A DNA stretch of 64,000 nt from Anaerolineales bacterium UBA3499. GTDB taxonomy: Bacteria; Chloroflexota; Anaerolineae; Anaerolineales; UBA11657. The stretch covers positions 62,001 through 126,000 of the forward strand of contig DFQC01000007.1 of the NCBI GenBank assembly GCA_002377585.1, given 5' to 3'. A program made the position numbers and the translations under genes. The notes below the pieces were generated by a model. The model was given only the letters and a program-made list of their open reading frames with translations. It ran no database searches and was not told where the DNA came from. Of this stretch, positions 43,132 to 51,937 are shown piece by piece (position 1 is the stretch's first letter; the number at the start of each line of letters is the position of its first letter).

Positions 43132-44967
43132 ATGAATATGGATATATCTGAAATTCAGACATTTGATCATGATGTGGTTGTTATAGGGGCTGGTGGAGCA
43201 GGACTTAGAGCTGCCATAGAATGTTCTGCCCAAGGCCTAAATACTGGGATGATTTGTAAATCATTACTGGGAAAGGCACATACAGTTATGGCTGAGGGTG
43301 GTGCCGCAGCTTCGTTGGGTCATACAGATGAGCGCGATAATTGGAAGGTCCATTTTAGAGATACGATGCGGGGTGGTAAGTTTCTTAATCAGTGGAGAAT
43401 GGCTGAGCTACATGCGCAGCATGCGGCGGATAGAATTAGAGAGCTTGAGGAATGGGGTGCTGTGTTTGATCGTACGTCCGATGGATACATTAATCAACGT
43501 CCTTTTGGAGGCCATCGCTACCCTAGACTTGCTCATACAGGTGACCGTACGGGCCTTGAGATTATCCGCACTTTGCAGGATTATGGAATTCACCAAGGTA
43601 TACATGTCCATCAGGAGTGTACTGCACTAAAACTCTTGAAAGATTCGGGCAAAATAAGCGGGGTTTTTGGGTATTGGAGGGATACAGGTCGCTTTGTGTT
43701 GTTTCGAACCAAGGCAGTAATTATGGCCACTGGCGGCGCTGGAAAAATCTGGCGTGTTACAAGTAACTCTTGGGAATACACTGGAGACGGAATGGAAATG
43801 GCTTACAGCGCTGGTGCAGAATTGATTGATATGGAATTTGCTCAGTTTCACCCGACTGGAATGATTTGGCCACTAAGTGTACGTGGGATATTAGTTACTG
43901 AAGGTGTGCGTGGCGAGGGTGGTATTCTTCTAAATAGTAACAATGAAAGGTTTATGTTTAATTACACTCCTGACCGTTTTAAAGAAGAAACTGCTGATTC
44001 TCCCGAAGAAGCACAGCGATGGTTGGATGGAGATGCAAGTGCTCGTAGACCCCCTGAGTTGTTGACTCGTGACGTTGTAGCAAAGTCTATTATGAAGGAG
44101 GTTGAAGCGGGTCGTGGATCTGCTCATGGAGGGGCTTATTTGGATATTGCTAGCAGAAGAGATGGTGAATACATAAAACGTAAATTGCCGAGCATGTATC
44201 ATCAATTTAAGGAACTAGCTGAGGTTGACATTACTAATGAAAGAATGGAGGTAGGACCTACGCTCCATTATATGATGGGAGGTATAGCGGTAGATGGTGA
44301 TACTCAGATGACTGCTGTGCCAGGACTATTTGCTTGTGGAGAATGTACTGGTGGCATGCATGGTGCTAATCGTCTTGGTGGTAATTCGCTTAGTGACTTA
44401 CTAGTTTTTGGTTGGCTTGCAGGAAAAGGAGCAAAGGATTATGTTAGTCAGCTATCGAGACCATTGCAGATAGACCCTGAACATGTTGAGGAAGCAAGGC
44501 GCGAAGCAGTAGGGCCATTGAATCAAGAAGGTGGAGAAAACCCCTATCTTTTGCACGAAGAGTTACAAAACATTATGAATGATGTGAATATAGTCCGTAC
44601 TGCTGCTGGTTTGCAGCGAGCTATAGAGTCACTACAGGAATTAAAGCCCAAGTTAGCCAATATATATGCTGCTGGATCAAGTCAATATAATCCAGGATGG
44701 AATCAAGCTTTATCAATGCGTCCCATGTTTGTGGTAGCTGAAGCAGTAGCTAGGGCCGCACTCATACGTGAGGAAAGTCGTGGAGCTCATACGAGATTAG
44801 ATTTTGAAGGAGAACGTGAAGAGTGGGGCAATATTAATATAATGATATGTCAGAATGCTGATGGCTCTATGGACACTAGGAAAGTTGATAGGAATGCTCC
44901 TCCAGACCATTTAGCTGAAATTGCTTATTCAAATCTAGAAGATTTGGAGGGAGGAGTTCATGTCTGA
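43132..44967 (+). CDS. sdhA: succinate dehydrogenase flavoprotein subunit
   Basis: Oxidises succinate to fumarate with covalently bound FAD and passes electrons to SdhB. The 611-residue product has VVVIGAGGAGLRAAIE for FAD, H50 in KAHTVMAEGGAAA (the His that links FAD in this family), FDRTSDGYINQRPFGGHRYPR, TGDRTGLEIIRTL, and FAQFHPTGM with the active-site His. LHYMMGGIAVD and GGMHGANRLGGNSLSDLLVFG follow. The C-terminal RSR-like helical region is present but shortish. It is 14 bp after the anchor gene and overlaps sdhB by 8 bp. Confidence 0.95.
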   Translation: MNMDISEIQTFDHDVVVIGAGGAGLRAAIECSAQGLNTGMICKSLLGKAHTVMAEGGAAASLGHTDERDNWKVHFRDTMRGGKFLNQWRMAELHAQHAADRIRELEEWGAVFDRTSDGYINQRPFGGHRYPRLAHTGDRTGLEIIRTLQDYGIHQGIHVHQECTALKLLKDSGKISGVFGYWRDTGRFVLFRTKAVIMATGGAGKIWRVTSNSWEYTGDGMEMAYSAGAELIDMEFAQFHPTGMIWPLSVRGILVTEGVRGEGGILLNSNNERFMFNYTPDRFKEETADSPEEAQRWLDGDASARRPPELLTRDVVAKSIMKEVEAGRGSAHGGAYLDIASRRDGEYIKRKLPSMYHQFKELAEVDITNERMEVGPTLHYMMGGIAVDGDTQMTAVPGLFACGECTGGMHGANRLGGNSLSDLLVFGWLAGKGAKDYVSQLSRPLQIDPEHVEEARREAVGPLNQEGGENPYLLHEELQNIMNDVNIVRTAAGLQRAIESLQELKPKLANIYAAGSSQYNPGWNQALSMRPMFVVAEAVARAALIREESRGAHTRLDFEGEREEWGNINIMICQNADGSMDTRKVDRNAPPDHLAEIAYSNLEDLEGGVHV

Positions 44968-45721
44968 GTATACCTTTCGAATATGGCGAGGCGACTCAGA
45001 TAGTGGTGAATTTGTTGACTACAAAACTGAAGTAGATGATGGCATGGTTGTGCTTGATGTTTTACATAGAATTCAAGCTCAGCAAGCAGGTGATATGGCT
45101 TTGCGTTGGAATTGTAAGGCAGGAAAATGTGGTTCATGTGGGATGGAAGTTAATGGCAAACCGCAATTGGCTTGTATGACGCGTATGAACACATATCTTG
45201 AAGAAGATGTTATTACGGTACAGCCGCTCAAAACCTTTCCCGTTATTAAAGATTTAGTGTGTGATGTTTCATGGAACTACGAGCAAAATTTAAAAATCAA
45301 ACCCTTTAAGCCTGGACCCACTGATCCTGATGGTAGATATCGAATGAGTCAGGAAGATGTCGATCGTGTGCAGGAGTTTCGTAAATGTATAGAGTGCTAT
45401 CTATGTCAAGATGTGTGTCATGTTTTGCGTGATCATAATCGTAAAGATGTATTTGTTGGCCCAAGATTTATGATTCGGGCTGCTGGTTTAGATATGCATC
45501 CTCTAGATGTTGAAGATCGTATCCCTGATATACGTGATGAGTTTGGGTCTGGATATTGTAATATTACCCGATGTTGCACTGATGTGTGTCCCGAAAACAT
45601 TACTATCACAGATAATGCCATCATACCTCTAAAAGAGCGAGTTGCTGACAGATATTATGATCCCATTATTTGGCTAAGTAGTAAGGTTTCTGGTCTTTTC
45701 CAGAATGATTCTAAAATCTAG
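44960..45721 (+). CDS. sdhB: succinate dehydrogenase iron-sulfur subunit
   Basis: Electron-transfer subunit of complex II with three clusters whose ligands are all visible. [2Fe-2S]: C52, C57, C60 and C72. [4Fe-4S]: C143, C146, C149 and C153 in KCIECYLCQDVCHV. The third set: C200, C205/C206 and C210 in CNITRCCTDVCP. The 253-residue length is normal. The doubled Cys in RCCTDVC is worth noting. It overlaps sdhA by 8 bp and is the last protein gene of the icd-anchor-sdhA-sdhB run; a tRNA-Arg gene follows 70 bp downstream. Confidence 0.95.
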   Translation: MSEYTFRIWRGDSDSGEFVDYKTEVDDGMVVLDVLHRIQAQQAGDMALRWNCKAGKCGSCGMEVNGKPQLACMTRMNTYLEEDVITVQPLKTFPVIKDLVCDVSWNYEQNLKIKPFKPGPTDPDGRYRMSQEDVDRVQEFRKCIECYLCQDVCHVLRDHNRKDVFVGPRFMIRAAGLDMHPLDVEDRIPDIRDEFGSGYCNITRCCTDVCPENITITDNAIIPLKERVADRYYDPIIWLSSKVSGLFQNDSKI

Positions 45722-45791
45722 TGTTGAAAGCGCCTTCTCCGTTGTGGCTGTATATTTACTATGATTACATATTAGTTTTAAGGGCAAATTT

Positions 45792-45864
45792 ACCCCGGTA
45801 GCTCAAATGGAAGAGCGAGGCTCTCCTAAAGCCTAGGTTAGGGGTTCGAGTCCCTTCCGGGGTA
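45792..45864 (+). tRNA. tRNA-Arg(CCT)
   Basis: A 73-nt cloverleaf can be folded by eye. The acceptor is ACCCCGG (45792-45798) with CCGGGGT (45857-45863). The D stem GCTC/GAGC has the loop AAATGGAA. The anticodon stem AGGCT/AGCCT has the loop CTCCTAA, with anticodon CCT at 45825-45827. The variable loop is AGGTT, the T stem AGGGG/CCCTT has the loop TTCGAGT, and the discriminator is A. CCT reads AGG (Arg). The CCA end is not encoded (CAA follows), so it must be added by nucleotidyltransferase. Confidence 0.95.
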
Positions 45865-45880
45865 CAAGTTTGTAAATTTG

Positions 45881-47176
45881 TTAATGTTTTACTGTACTTT
45901 CTGTCAGTACTGCTAAGAGTTGATCTAATTCGTCGATAGTATTGTAGTGTGCTGCTCCAACTCTGATCATGCCCCCGGTTTTTTCTAGACCTAATTGGTT
46001 TATTATTTCAATAGCATAATAGTGTCCATCCCAAACGAAGATATTATTCTCGCCCATGATTTGGGCAATTTGCTTAGGATGATGTCCTTGTACAGTGAAA
46101 GATACTGTTGGAACACGTTCGTCAATTCGTTGTATGTCAGTAATACCATGAATGCTCACCCCCGATATTTTTTGCAGTCCTTCAATTAAGTGTACGCTGA
46201 GTTTTTGTTCATACTCTTGAATAGCAGCCATACCACAATGCATATGTAGACTACGATTAGAAATATTAGGAAATTTACTGGCATATTTACGACCAAATTG
46301 TTTGCCTATCCATTCGATATGTTCGAGTGCTCCCAATGTTCCTGCCTGACCTTCATGGCTTTGAGTTCCACTTTCAAATTTGTGAGGGGGATTGTTTTCA
46401 GCTGGGCGTACTTTGTATGGTGGCAGTTTGTCAAGCAATTCATATTTACCCCAGAGCACGCCTTGATGAGGTCCGAAGAATTTGTATGGACTACACACCA
46501 GAAAATCAGCACCAAGATCTTTAACATCTATAGGAGCATGGGGTGCATATTGTACTGCATCAACAAACACAAGTGCGCCTACAGAGTGTGCTAAAGAAGT
46601 GATTTTCTTGATCGGGTTTATTGTACCTACTGAATTAGATGCATAACCAACCGCTACTAATTTGGTTTTATTGGTGATTGTTTTTTTAAAATCCTCCAAA
46701 TTAAGAGTGCAGTCTCTTGGATTAAAGTCTATCCAGCGTATCTTCGCACCAGTTTCGTTTGAGAGTTGCAACCATGGCGAAATGTTTCCGTCGTGATCTA
46801 GGCGTGTAACTATAATCTCATGCTCGGGTTTTATCCATTTTGCTAATGATCGCGCAATTGCAAAAGTAAGACTGGTCATATTCTGACCAAAGACAATTTC
46901 ACGGTCACTATCTGCATTGAGGAACTCAGACATCGCGCGTCGAGTGTCAAGTAAAACCGATTCGGTGTCTATAGAGGTACGGAAAGATCCTCCACGATTA
47001 GCATTGTTGTTAATTAGATAATCTTGTATTTTGTCTAGACTAGCTTTACATATTTGTGTACCACCTGGATTGTCCAGATATATTCGGTTTATATTATCGT
47101 CCTTTATGGCAAGAGACGGGAACCTGGCGCGAATCGTGGTTATATTGTATTCATCATCAGCAAACATGTGACCCAT
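45881..47176 (-). CDS. cysteine desulfurase-like class V aminotransferase
   Basis: PLP enzyme of fold type I, 431 residues. YLDNPGGTQI opens the small domain, FVDAVQYAPH carries the PLP-N1 Asp (D206), and CSPYKFFGPHQG carries the PLP lysine (K232). The start MFADDEYNITTIRARFPSL, the NRGGSFRTS loop and the CSPYKFFGPHQG form are those of the cysteine-desulfurase-like subfamily (TIGR01976-type). Its members lack a proven SUF/ISC role. No catalytic Cys loop like that of IscS/SufS is evident in the C-terminal part (the only late Cys is in HMHCGMAA). Either the first ATG (47176) or the ATG at 47167 could be used. It is convergent with the tRNA. Confidence 0.85.
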   Translation of the reverse strand: MGHMFADDEYNITTIRARFPSLAIKDDNINRIYLDNPGGTQICKASLDKIQDYLINNNANRGGSFRTSIDTESVLLDTRRAMSEFLNADSDREIVFGQNMTSLTFAIARSLAKWIKPEHEIIVTRLDHDGNISPWLQLSNETGAKIRWIDFNPRDCTLNLEDFKKTITNKTKLVAVGYASNSVGTINPIKKITSLAHSVGALVFVDAVQYAPHAPIDVKDLGADFLVCSPYKFFGPHQGVLWGKYELLDKLPPYKVRPAENNPPHKFESGTQSHEGQAGTLGALEHIEWIGKQFGRKYASKFPNISNRSLHMHCGMAAIQEYEQKLSVHLIEGLQKISGVSIHGITDIQRIDERVPTVSFTVQGHHPKQIAQIMGENNIFVWDGHYYAIEIINQLGLEKTGGMIRVGAAHYNTIDELDQLLAVLTESTVKH

Positions 47177-47304
47177 ATCTTATTATATCAGTTCATAATT
47201 GAAGGTTTAGAAACAATGTTGTTAACTAAATTGTTCATATTGGGATATATTAATTTGTGTGGATTAGACCTGTCAAGTTTTGCCCTATGCTAAAATTAGT
47301 TGCC

Positions 47305-48180
47305 ATGGGTGGTCGCCGGATAGACCTAAATTCAGCCGATCTGTCAGTTATTTTACAGGAAACGGTATTAGATACACGTAAGGCGGAGGTCCTAATTGAT
47401 GCAAGACCATTTTGGGACTACTCTGAACTGCGTATGCTGCCTGGTTTCGGAAAAAAGACATTACTGAAACTTGCTGACGTTGCAACAGTTGTCCCTCCCC
47501 AACCCATCAATATAAATATGTGTAGTGTGGCAGATCTGCAATCGATTCCAGGGATAGGAGCTGTACTGGCACGTCGTATTGTAGAGGACCGACCATATGA
47601 TAGTTTGGAGGATGTAGCACTGGTAAAAGGAGTTAGTACTAATGTAATGCATGTGTTGCGACAGCGCTCTGTGGTAATTATTGCAGTTAACAATAATCTC
47701 ACAGAATCTGATTGGTCTGATACAAGTGCACTGGATATAAATAATTGTGACAAAGAATTGTTATTGCAGCTACGTGGAGTAGGCCCTAAAATTGCCGAGA
47801 GTATAGTCTCCAATCGACCATTCGATTATATTGATGATTTGCGGGACGTAAAAGGGGTTGGTGCAAGTCTATTCGAAAAGCTAGATAATTTATGTGTAGT
47901 GTCATCTACAGTTGTCCATGATATGCAGGCTGAATTTGTTGAGGAAGATACATGGTTTGCTGAAGGAGACTTTGAAAATCCTAGTTTTGAATCAAATACA
48001 GCCTTGCCACAAGTTGCTAATCCGGTAATGTCACTTGTAGCTTATGAAGCTGCAGTAGACCAGGAGATACGTAGAAGAATCCCATTGTTGTTGTCGGGTT
48101 GGATAGTAGCTATCGTAATAATTGTTGGGTTGTTTGTGTTAGGAAAAAATGAAATTGTTAGCTTTAATTGGCCTTGGTAA
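47305..48180 (+). CDS. membrane protein with three ComEA-like helix-hairpin-helix units, C-terminal anchor
   Basis: About 291 residues from the ATG at 47305 (the frame is open to 47257). Three tandem HhH units can be seen: a degenerate first one (RIDLNSADL ... LPGFGKKTLLKL), INMCSVADLQSIPGIGAVLARRIV ... VKGVS, and LDINNCDKELLLQLRGVGPKIAESIV ... VKGVGASLFEKL. A linker and one membrane helix close to the C-terminus follow (RRRIPLLLSGWIVAIVIIVGLFVLG), with about 14 residues after it. The basic RRR before the helix predicts that the HhH part is cytoplasmic, opposite to classical ComEA, which is anchored at its N-terminus. The next gene has related HhH units. Function unknown. Confidence 0.75.
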   Translation: MGGRRIDLNSADLSVILQETVLDTRKAEVLIDARPFWDYSELRMLPGFGKKTLLKLADVATVVPPQPININMCSVADLQSIPGIGAVLARRIVEDRPYDSLEDVALVKGVSTNVMHVLRQRSVVIIAVNNNLTESDWSDTSALDINNCDKELLLQLRGVGPKIAESIVSNRPFDYIDDLRDVKGVGASLFEKLDNLCVVSSTVVHDMQAEFVEEDTWFAEGDFENPSFESNTALPQVANPVMSLVAYEAAVDQEIRRRIPLLLSGWIVAIVIIVGLFVLGKNEIVSFNWPW

Positions 48181-48207
48181 AATCTCGGATCGGCTAAATA
48201 TATTCTG

Positions 48208-50061
48208 ATGACTCCTAGATCTCGCAAGATTGATATAAACAGTGCTTCATTGAGTACTCTAACCCAGGTGCCTCAAGTAGGTCCGGCTCTTGCTAGTGAA
48301 ATAATTGCTGCTCGTCCATATGCGCGTCTTTCGGATCTCAAGTTGGTCTCTGGTGTAGGTGAAAAGCTTTACATTATTCTCAAAGGTTATTTGCGCGTTT
48401 CTGCAGATAGTGTCGAGAACGAATCGAACACAAGTGATAATGCTTCTTCATCATCTTCGGTGATGTCAGGCAAGTTAGATGTAAACAAGGCTTCGATAGA
48501 GGAATTACAAGGTGTACCAGGAATTGGACTGGCGTTGGCAGAGACTATTGTGGCGGGCAGGCCATACGGTCGTTTACCAGATTTGCAGAATGTTGCCGGC
48601 ATAGGACACAAGTTGTATGCAGGATTACGAAAATATTTGCGTGTCCCAATTGATAGTAGTTTATCAGATACTAAGAATCCGTCACCATCAAAGTCTAGTC
48701 TGGAAACTCAATATAGTTCATCTACCACTCAATTTGATCATATTCCCACTATGCCGTCTTTTGAGGAAAGCAGCGGTTCGCTAATTAATGTTTCTGATGA
48801 GTTGGATGTTACATCAAAGGAGACTGATCCTGTGGAGGTTAATACAGTACAGGAACTCATTGGGCCACCAATTGTAGATGGTAGTCCAATGAGGGCTGAA
48901 TCGGAAACATCAGAAACAGTATCTTTGGATTCTGTCAAAATAGTAAACAGGGAATTACGGTCCAATTGGCAACCAGTTAATATCGCTATCAGACCTTATA
49001 GACGTAAAAGGCGATGGAAATTACTTGCTGCAATGGTAATTGCTGGCATCATTCTAGGTCTGTTTCAGACCTATGGCTTGTTGGGAAATTTACTAGGTGC
49101 GGTAAATCTAAATCCGATGCAGCTATTGTCATTTGTAATTGATCAACAAGTGGATGAGCAAGTGGTTGTAGTCAATACACAAGAAGACAAATTACAAGTT
49201 GTCGGTGTATCTACAATACCAGGAAAAACAGTGGTATCAAGTCAGGTGGCGCAAATTCAACCAACGTTAACTGCAGTGGTTGTCGAGCCATCACCTGTGA
49301 TTAAGGCGACTTCTGAAAGTACACAGACTGTCTCTGAAATAGCATCAGTTATCTCAACTGCTACAGTTGTAACAATCCCTACAGCAACCCCAATTCCGAG
49401 CGCTACTGCAACTCAACTACCCACCCCTACAAAGACTATTCCAATTCCAGAAAGTGTACGCAAGATTGGTCCGAATGTTGTTCCGAAATCCGTGCTTTGG
49501 AAGGAGGAATTTGAACCACTAAGGTTTGCAGATTGGGGAACGGAAGATTCGAAGAATTTTTATTCAGCAATAGAGGATGGTGTTTTCAGGCTCATCACAA
49601 AGAGTCGTGGCAAGCGATTTTATTCTTCAGCATCACCGCAATTAGATATGGTGGGACGTGATTATTACTATGAAGGTGATGTTATAGTGGACGATTGTAC
49701 AGGAAATGATTTTTACGGATTGGTTTTTAAAGCAAGCCTAGATATAGATGAGTTTTTTGCGGCTACTATAACATGCGTAGGGAATTATAGATTGATCAGG
49801 AGGGCCGATGGTTTTACCGATTTCTTGCGTATAGCAGTTTCGGATGTCGTACCACCGGGACCCGGTACTTATCGTCTTGGGATTCTCGTGAAGAGCGATA
49901 GCTTTACCTTGTATGTTGATGGTGTCGAGGTTTATACACAAGCCTCAAAAGATCTAGGGAAAGTTGTTTCTGGCGAATTTGGAATTTATGCACAATCAGT
50001 TGAATCTGAAGAGTTAAGAGTGAATTGGGACAATCTTGTTGCGACTGAAATCGAACGCTGA
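48208..50061 (+). CDS. HhH - transmembrane - lectin/LamG-like protein, 617 residues
   Basis: Domain order: two full ComEA-like helix-hairpin-helix units (residues about 6-63 and 89-147, with VPQVGPALASEII/VSGVGEKLY and VPGIGLALAETIV/VAGIGHKLY), an acidic Ser/Thr-rich linker (150-260), a basic stretch RPYRRKRRWK, and one membrane helix (about 271-290). A Thr/Pro/Ser-rich stalk (about 335-415, TPIPSATATQLPTPTKT) leads to a C-terminal beta domain (about 428-615: VLWKEEFEPLRFADWG, DYYYEGDVIVDD, YGLVFKAS, YRLGILVKSDSFTLYVDG, GEFGIYAQS, VNWDNLVATEI). The last domain looks like a concanavalin/LamG or DUF1080-type carbohydrate-binding fold. Positive-inside topology puts HhH inside and the lectin-like domain outside. 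It lies 27 bp after the smaller HhH gene. Confidence 0.75.
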   Translation: MTPRSRKIDINSASLSTLTQVPQVGPALASEIIAARPYARLSDLKLVSGVGEKLYIILKGYLRVSADSVENESNTSDNASSSSSVMSGKLDVNKASIEELQGVPGIGLALAETIVAGRPYGRLPDLQNVAGIGHKLYAGLRKYLRVPIDSSLSDTKNPSPSKSSLETQYSSSTTQFDHIPTMPSFEESSGSLINVSDELDVTSKETDPVEVNTVQELIGPPIVDGSPMRAESETSETVSLDSVKIVNRELRSNWQPVNIAIRPYRRKRRWKLLAAMVIAGIILGLFQTYGLLGNLLGAVNLNPMQLLSFVIDQQVDEQVVVVNTQEDKLQVVGVSTIPGKTVVSSQVAQIQPTLTAVVVEPSPVIKATSESTQTVSEIASVISTATVVTIPTATPIPSATATQLPTPTKTIPIPESVRKIGPNVVPKSVLWKEEFEPLRFADWGTEDSKNFYSAIEDGVFRLITKSRGKRFYSSASPQLDMVGRDYYYEGDVIVDDCTGNDFYGLVFKASLDIDEFFAATITCVGNYRLIRRADGFTDFLRIAVSDVVPPGPGTYRLGILVKSDSFTLYVDGVEVYTQASKDLGKVVSGEFGIYAQSVESEELRVNWDNLVATEIER

Positions 50062-50123
50062 ATAGCGTTACAGTAATTCCGACAATTGCTTTAAAGGACA
50101 GATTAATTATTTCGAATAATAGA

Positions 50124-51827
50124 TTGAGTTCTAGGCGTACTATTTTAGAATCGCTTCGAAGCGATTCTTCGGTTTCTATTCTTATTATTGGTGGCGGAAT
50201 AAATGGTGCTGGTGTTTTTCGTGATTTGGTTTTACAGGGTGTAGATGTGTTGTTAGTTGACAAATCAGATTTTTCATCAGGCACAAGTGCAGCAACTTCA
50301 CATATGGCTCATGGCGGGCTACGTTATTTGGAAAACGGTGATTTTAGTTTGGTTCGAGAGGCCATCCATGAGCGTAATTTGTTAATTGCAAATGCCCCTC
50401 ATTATGTGCATCCTTTGCCTACAACAATCCCAATATTTAAATGGCACTCCGGCTTGCTAAATGCACTATTAAAGTTTCTGGGTTTGATAAACAAAACAGT
50501 TGAGCGTGGTGCTATATTGATCAAGATCGGCTTATCAATTTATGACTTACTTGTTAGCTCTAACTTAACTGTACCCCGACATAGTTTTATGTCAAAATCA
50601 GATTCCTTGGCGCGATTTCCTTTACTTAACCCTAGTATGATTTGTACTGCTACCTATTATGATGCTTCTATATTGGCTCCTGAAAGGGTCTGTATAGAAT
50701 TGATTTGTGATGCATTAGAAATGGGTGATCATGCTAGAGCTGTTAACTATGTATCAGCTGTTGGAGCATTTGACGATATAGTTAGATTGCGGGATGAGTT
50801 GACCGGTGAGACATATACAGTAAAGCCAAAATTGGTTGTTAATGCAGCTGGTCCATGGATAGATCAAGTGAACAAATCTCTCAAGAGGCATACTTCATTT
50901 GTTGGTGGTAGTAAAGGTTCTCATATCGTAATTGATAATCAGCAAATACTAAATGCAATAGGCGACCATGAAATCTTTTTTGAGAATGACGATGGGCGCA
51001 TAGTTCTGATATGTCCTATTGCAAATAAGGTGTTGGTAGGTACTACGGAGTTAGTGTGCGATGATCCTGATCAAGTATGCTGTACACCAGAAGAAGTGGA
51101 TTACTTCATAGCGATGATTATGAAAATGTTTCCACAAGCAAATGTCAGCAAGGATCAGATCATCTTCTCGTTCAGTGGTGTAAGACCGCTCATGTCTAGT
51201 CAATCGACCGATCGTGGCAGCGTTAGTCGGGACCACAGAGTATCCTTACTAACACCTGGAGATGGTGTTGAATATCCGATTTACACACTGGTAGGAGGTA
51301 AATGGACCACATTTCGATCTTTGGCGGAAAAGGTAACTGATCAGACTTTGCATGCATTAGGTAGGACTCGTCAGTACAGCACATCTGATTTGGCAATTGG
51401 CGGTGGTAAAAACTACCCAAAACATGCGGAAGATGAGCAGTTGTTATTAGATAACATAACTCTGGAGACTGGTTTCGAATCAAGTAGAGTGAAGAATTTA
51501 TTCGATCGTTATGGATCCAGAGTACTGCAAGTGGCAAGCTTCATTCATGGCGAATACGCGGGAAATGATTATTGTTTGGAGAATCATTCAGGTTATTCTC
51601 GTGGAGAAATAGTTTTTCTGACAAGATGCGAATATGTTGTGCATTTGGAAGACTTAATATTGAGGCGTACACTTATAGCAATGTTGGGTGAAATCAGTCT
51701 TGGATTAATTAACGAACTGTCGCATGTAGTAGGAGATGAATTAGGGTGGTCTGAGAGCACTCGTAAAGATGAGATCGATGGTGTTAAAAGCATTTTGATC
51801 CATAAACATGGCGTAAAGTTGTTGTGA
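50124..51827 (+). CDS. glpD: FAD-dependent glycerol-3-phosphate dehydrogenase
   Basis: Oxidises sn-glycerol-3-phosphate to dihydroxyacetone phosphate and reduces quinone at the membrane. The 567-residue product has ILIIGGGINGAGVFRDL (FAD), LLVDKSDFSSGTSAATSHMAHGGLRYLE (a GlpD signature), YYDASILAPER, VVNAAGPWID, SKGSHIVID and GTTELVCDDPDQ. LVGGKWTTFRSLAEK near residue 395 and the C-terminal helical domain complete the family. The best start in the frame is a TTG at 50124; an ATT at 50106 lies seven bases after AGGA and cannot be ruled out. A perfect 22-bp palindrome lies within the first codons. Confidence 0.92.
   Translation: MSSRRTILESLRSDSSVSILIIGGGINGAGVFRDLVLQGVDVLLVDKSDFSSGTSAATSHMAHGGLRYLENGDFSLVREAIHERNLLIANAPHYVHPLPTTIPIFKWHSGLLNALLKFLGLINKTVERGAILIKIGLSIYDLLVSSNLTVPRHSFMSKSDSLARFPLLNPSMICTATYYDASILAPERVCIELICDALEMGDHARAVNYVSAVGAFDDIVRLRDELTGETYTVKPKLVVNAAGPWIDQVNKSLKRHTSFVGGSKGSHIVIDNQQILNAIGDHEIFFENDDGRIVLICPIANKVLVGTTELVCDDPDQVCCTPEEVDYFIAMIMKMFPQANVSKDQIIFSFSGVRPLMSSQSTDRGSVSRDHRVSLLTPGDGVEYPIYTLVGGKWTTFRSLAEKVTDQTLHALGRTRQYSTSDLAIGGGKNYPKHAEDEQLLLDNITLETGFESSRVKNLFDRYGSRVLQVASFIHGEYAGNDYCLENHSGYSRGEIVFLTRCEYVVHLEDLILRRTLIAMLGEISLGLINELSHVVGDELGWSESTRKDEIDGVKSILIHKHGVKLL
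50147..50168. repeat. perfect 22-bp palindrome in the first codons of glpD
   Basis: AGAATCGCTTC at 50147-50157 is followed immediately by its exact reverse complement at 50158-50168. It lies about 24 bp after the proposed TTG start. It could be a dimer-binding operator or, as RNA, an 11-bp hairpin near the ribosome-binding region. No T-run follows, so it is not a terminator. Confidence 0.5.
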
Positions 51828-51937
51828 AAATATTCTTATATTGATGAGCTTGTTTGTTGCTATTGTGCTAGTATTAATCGCTTTGCCATATTGGATTAGC
51901 TAGTTTAGAAGTTTTATGTGGAATGGGAGATGATTGT

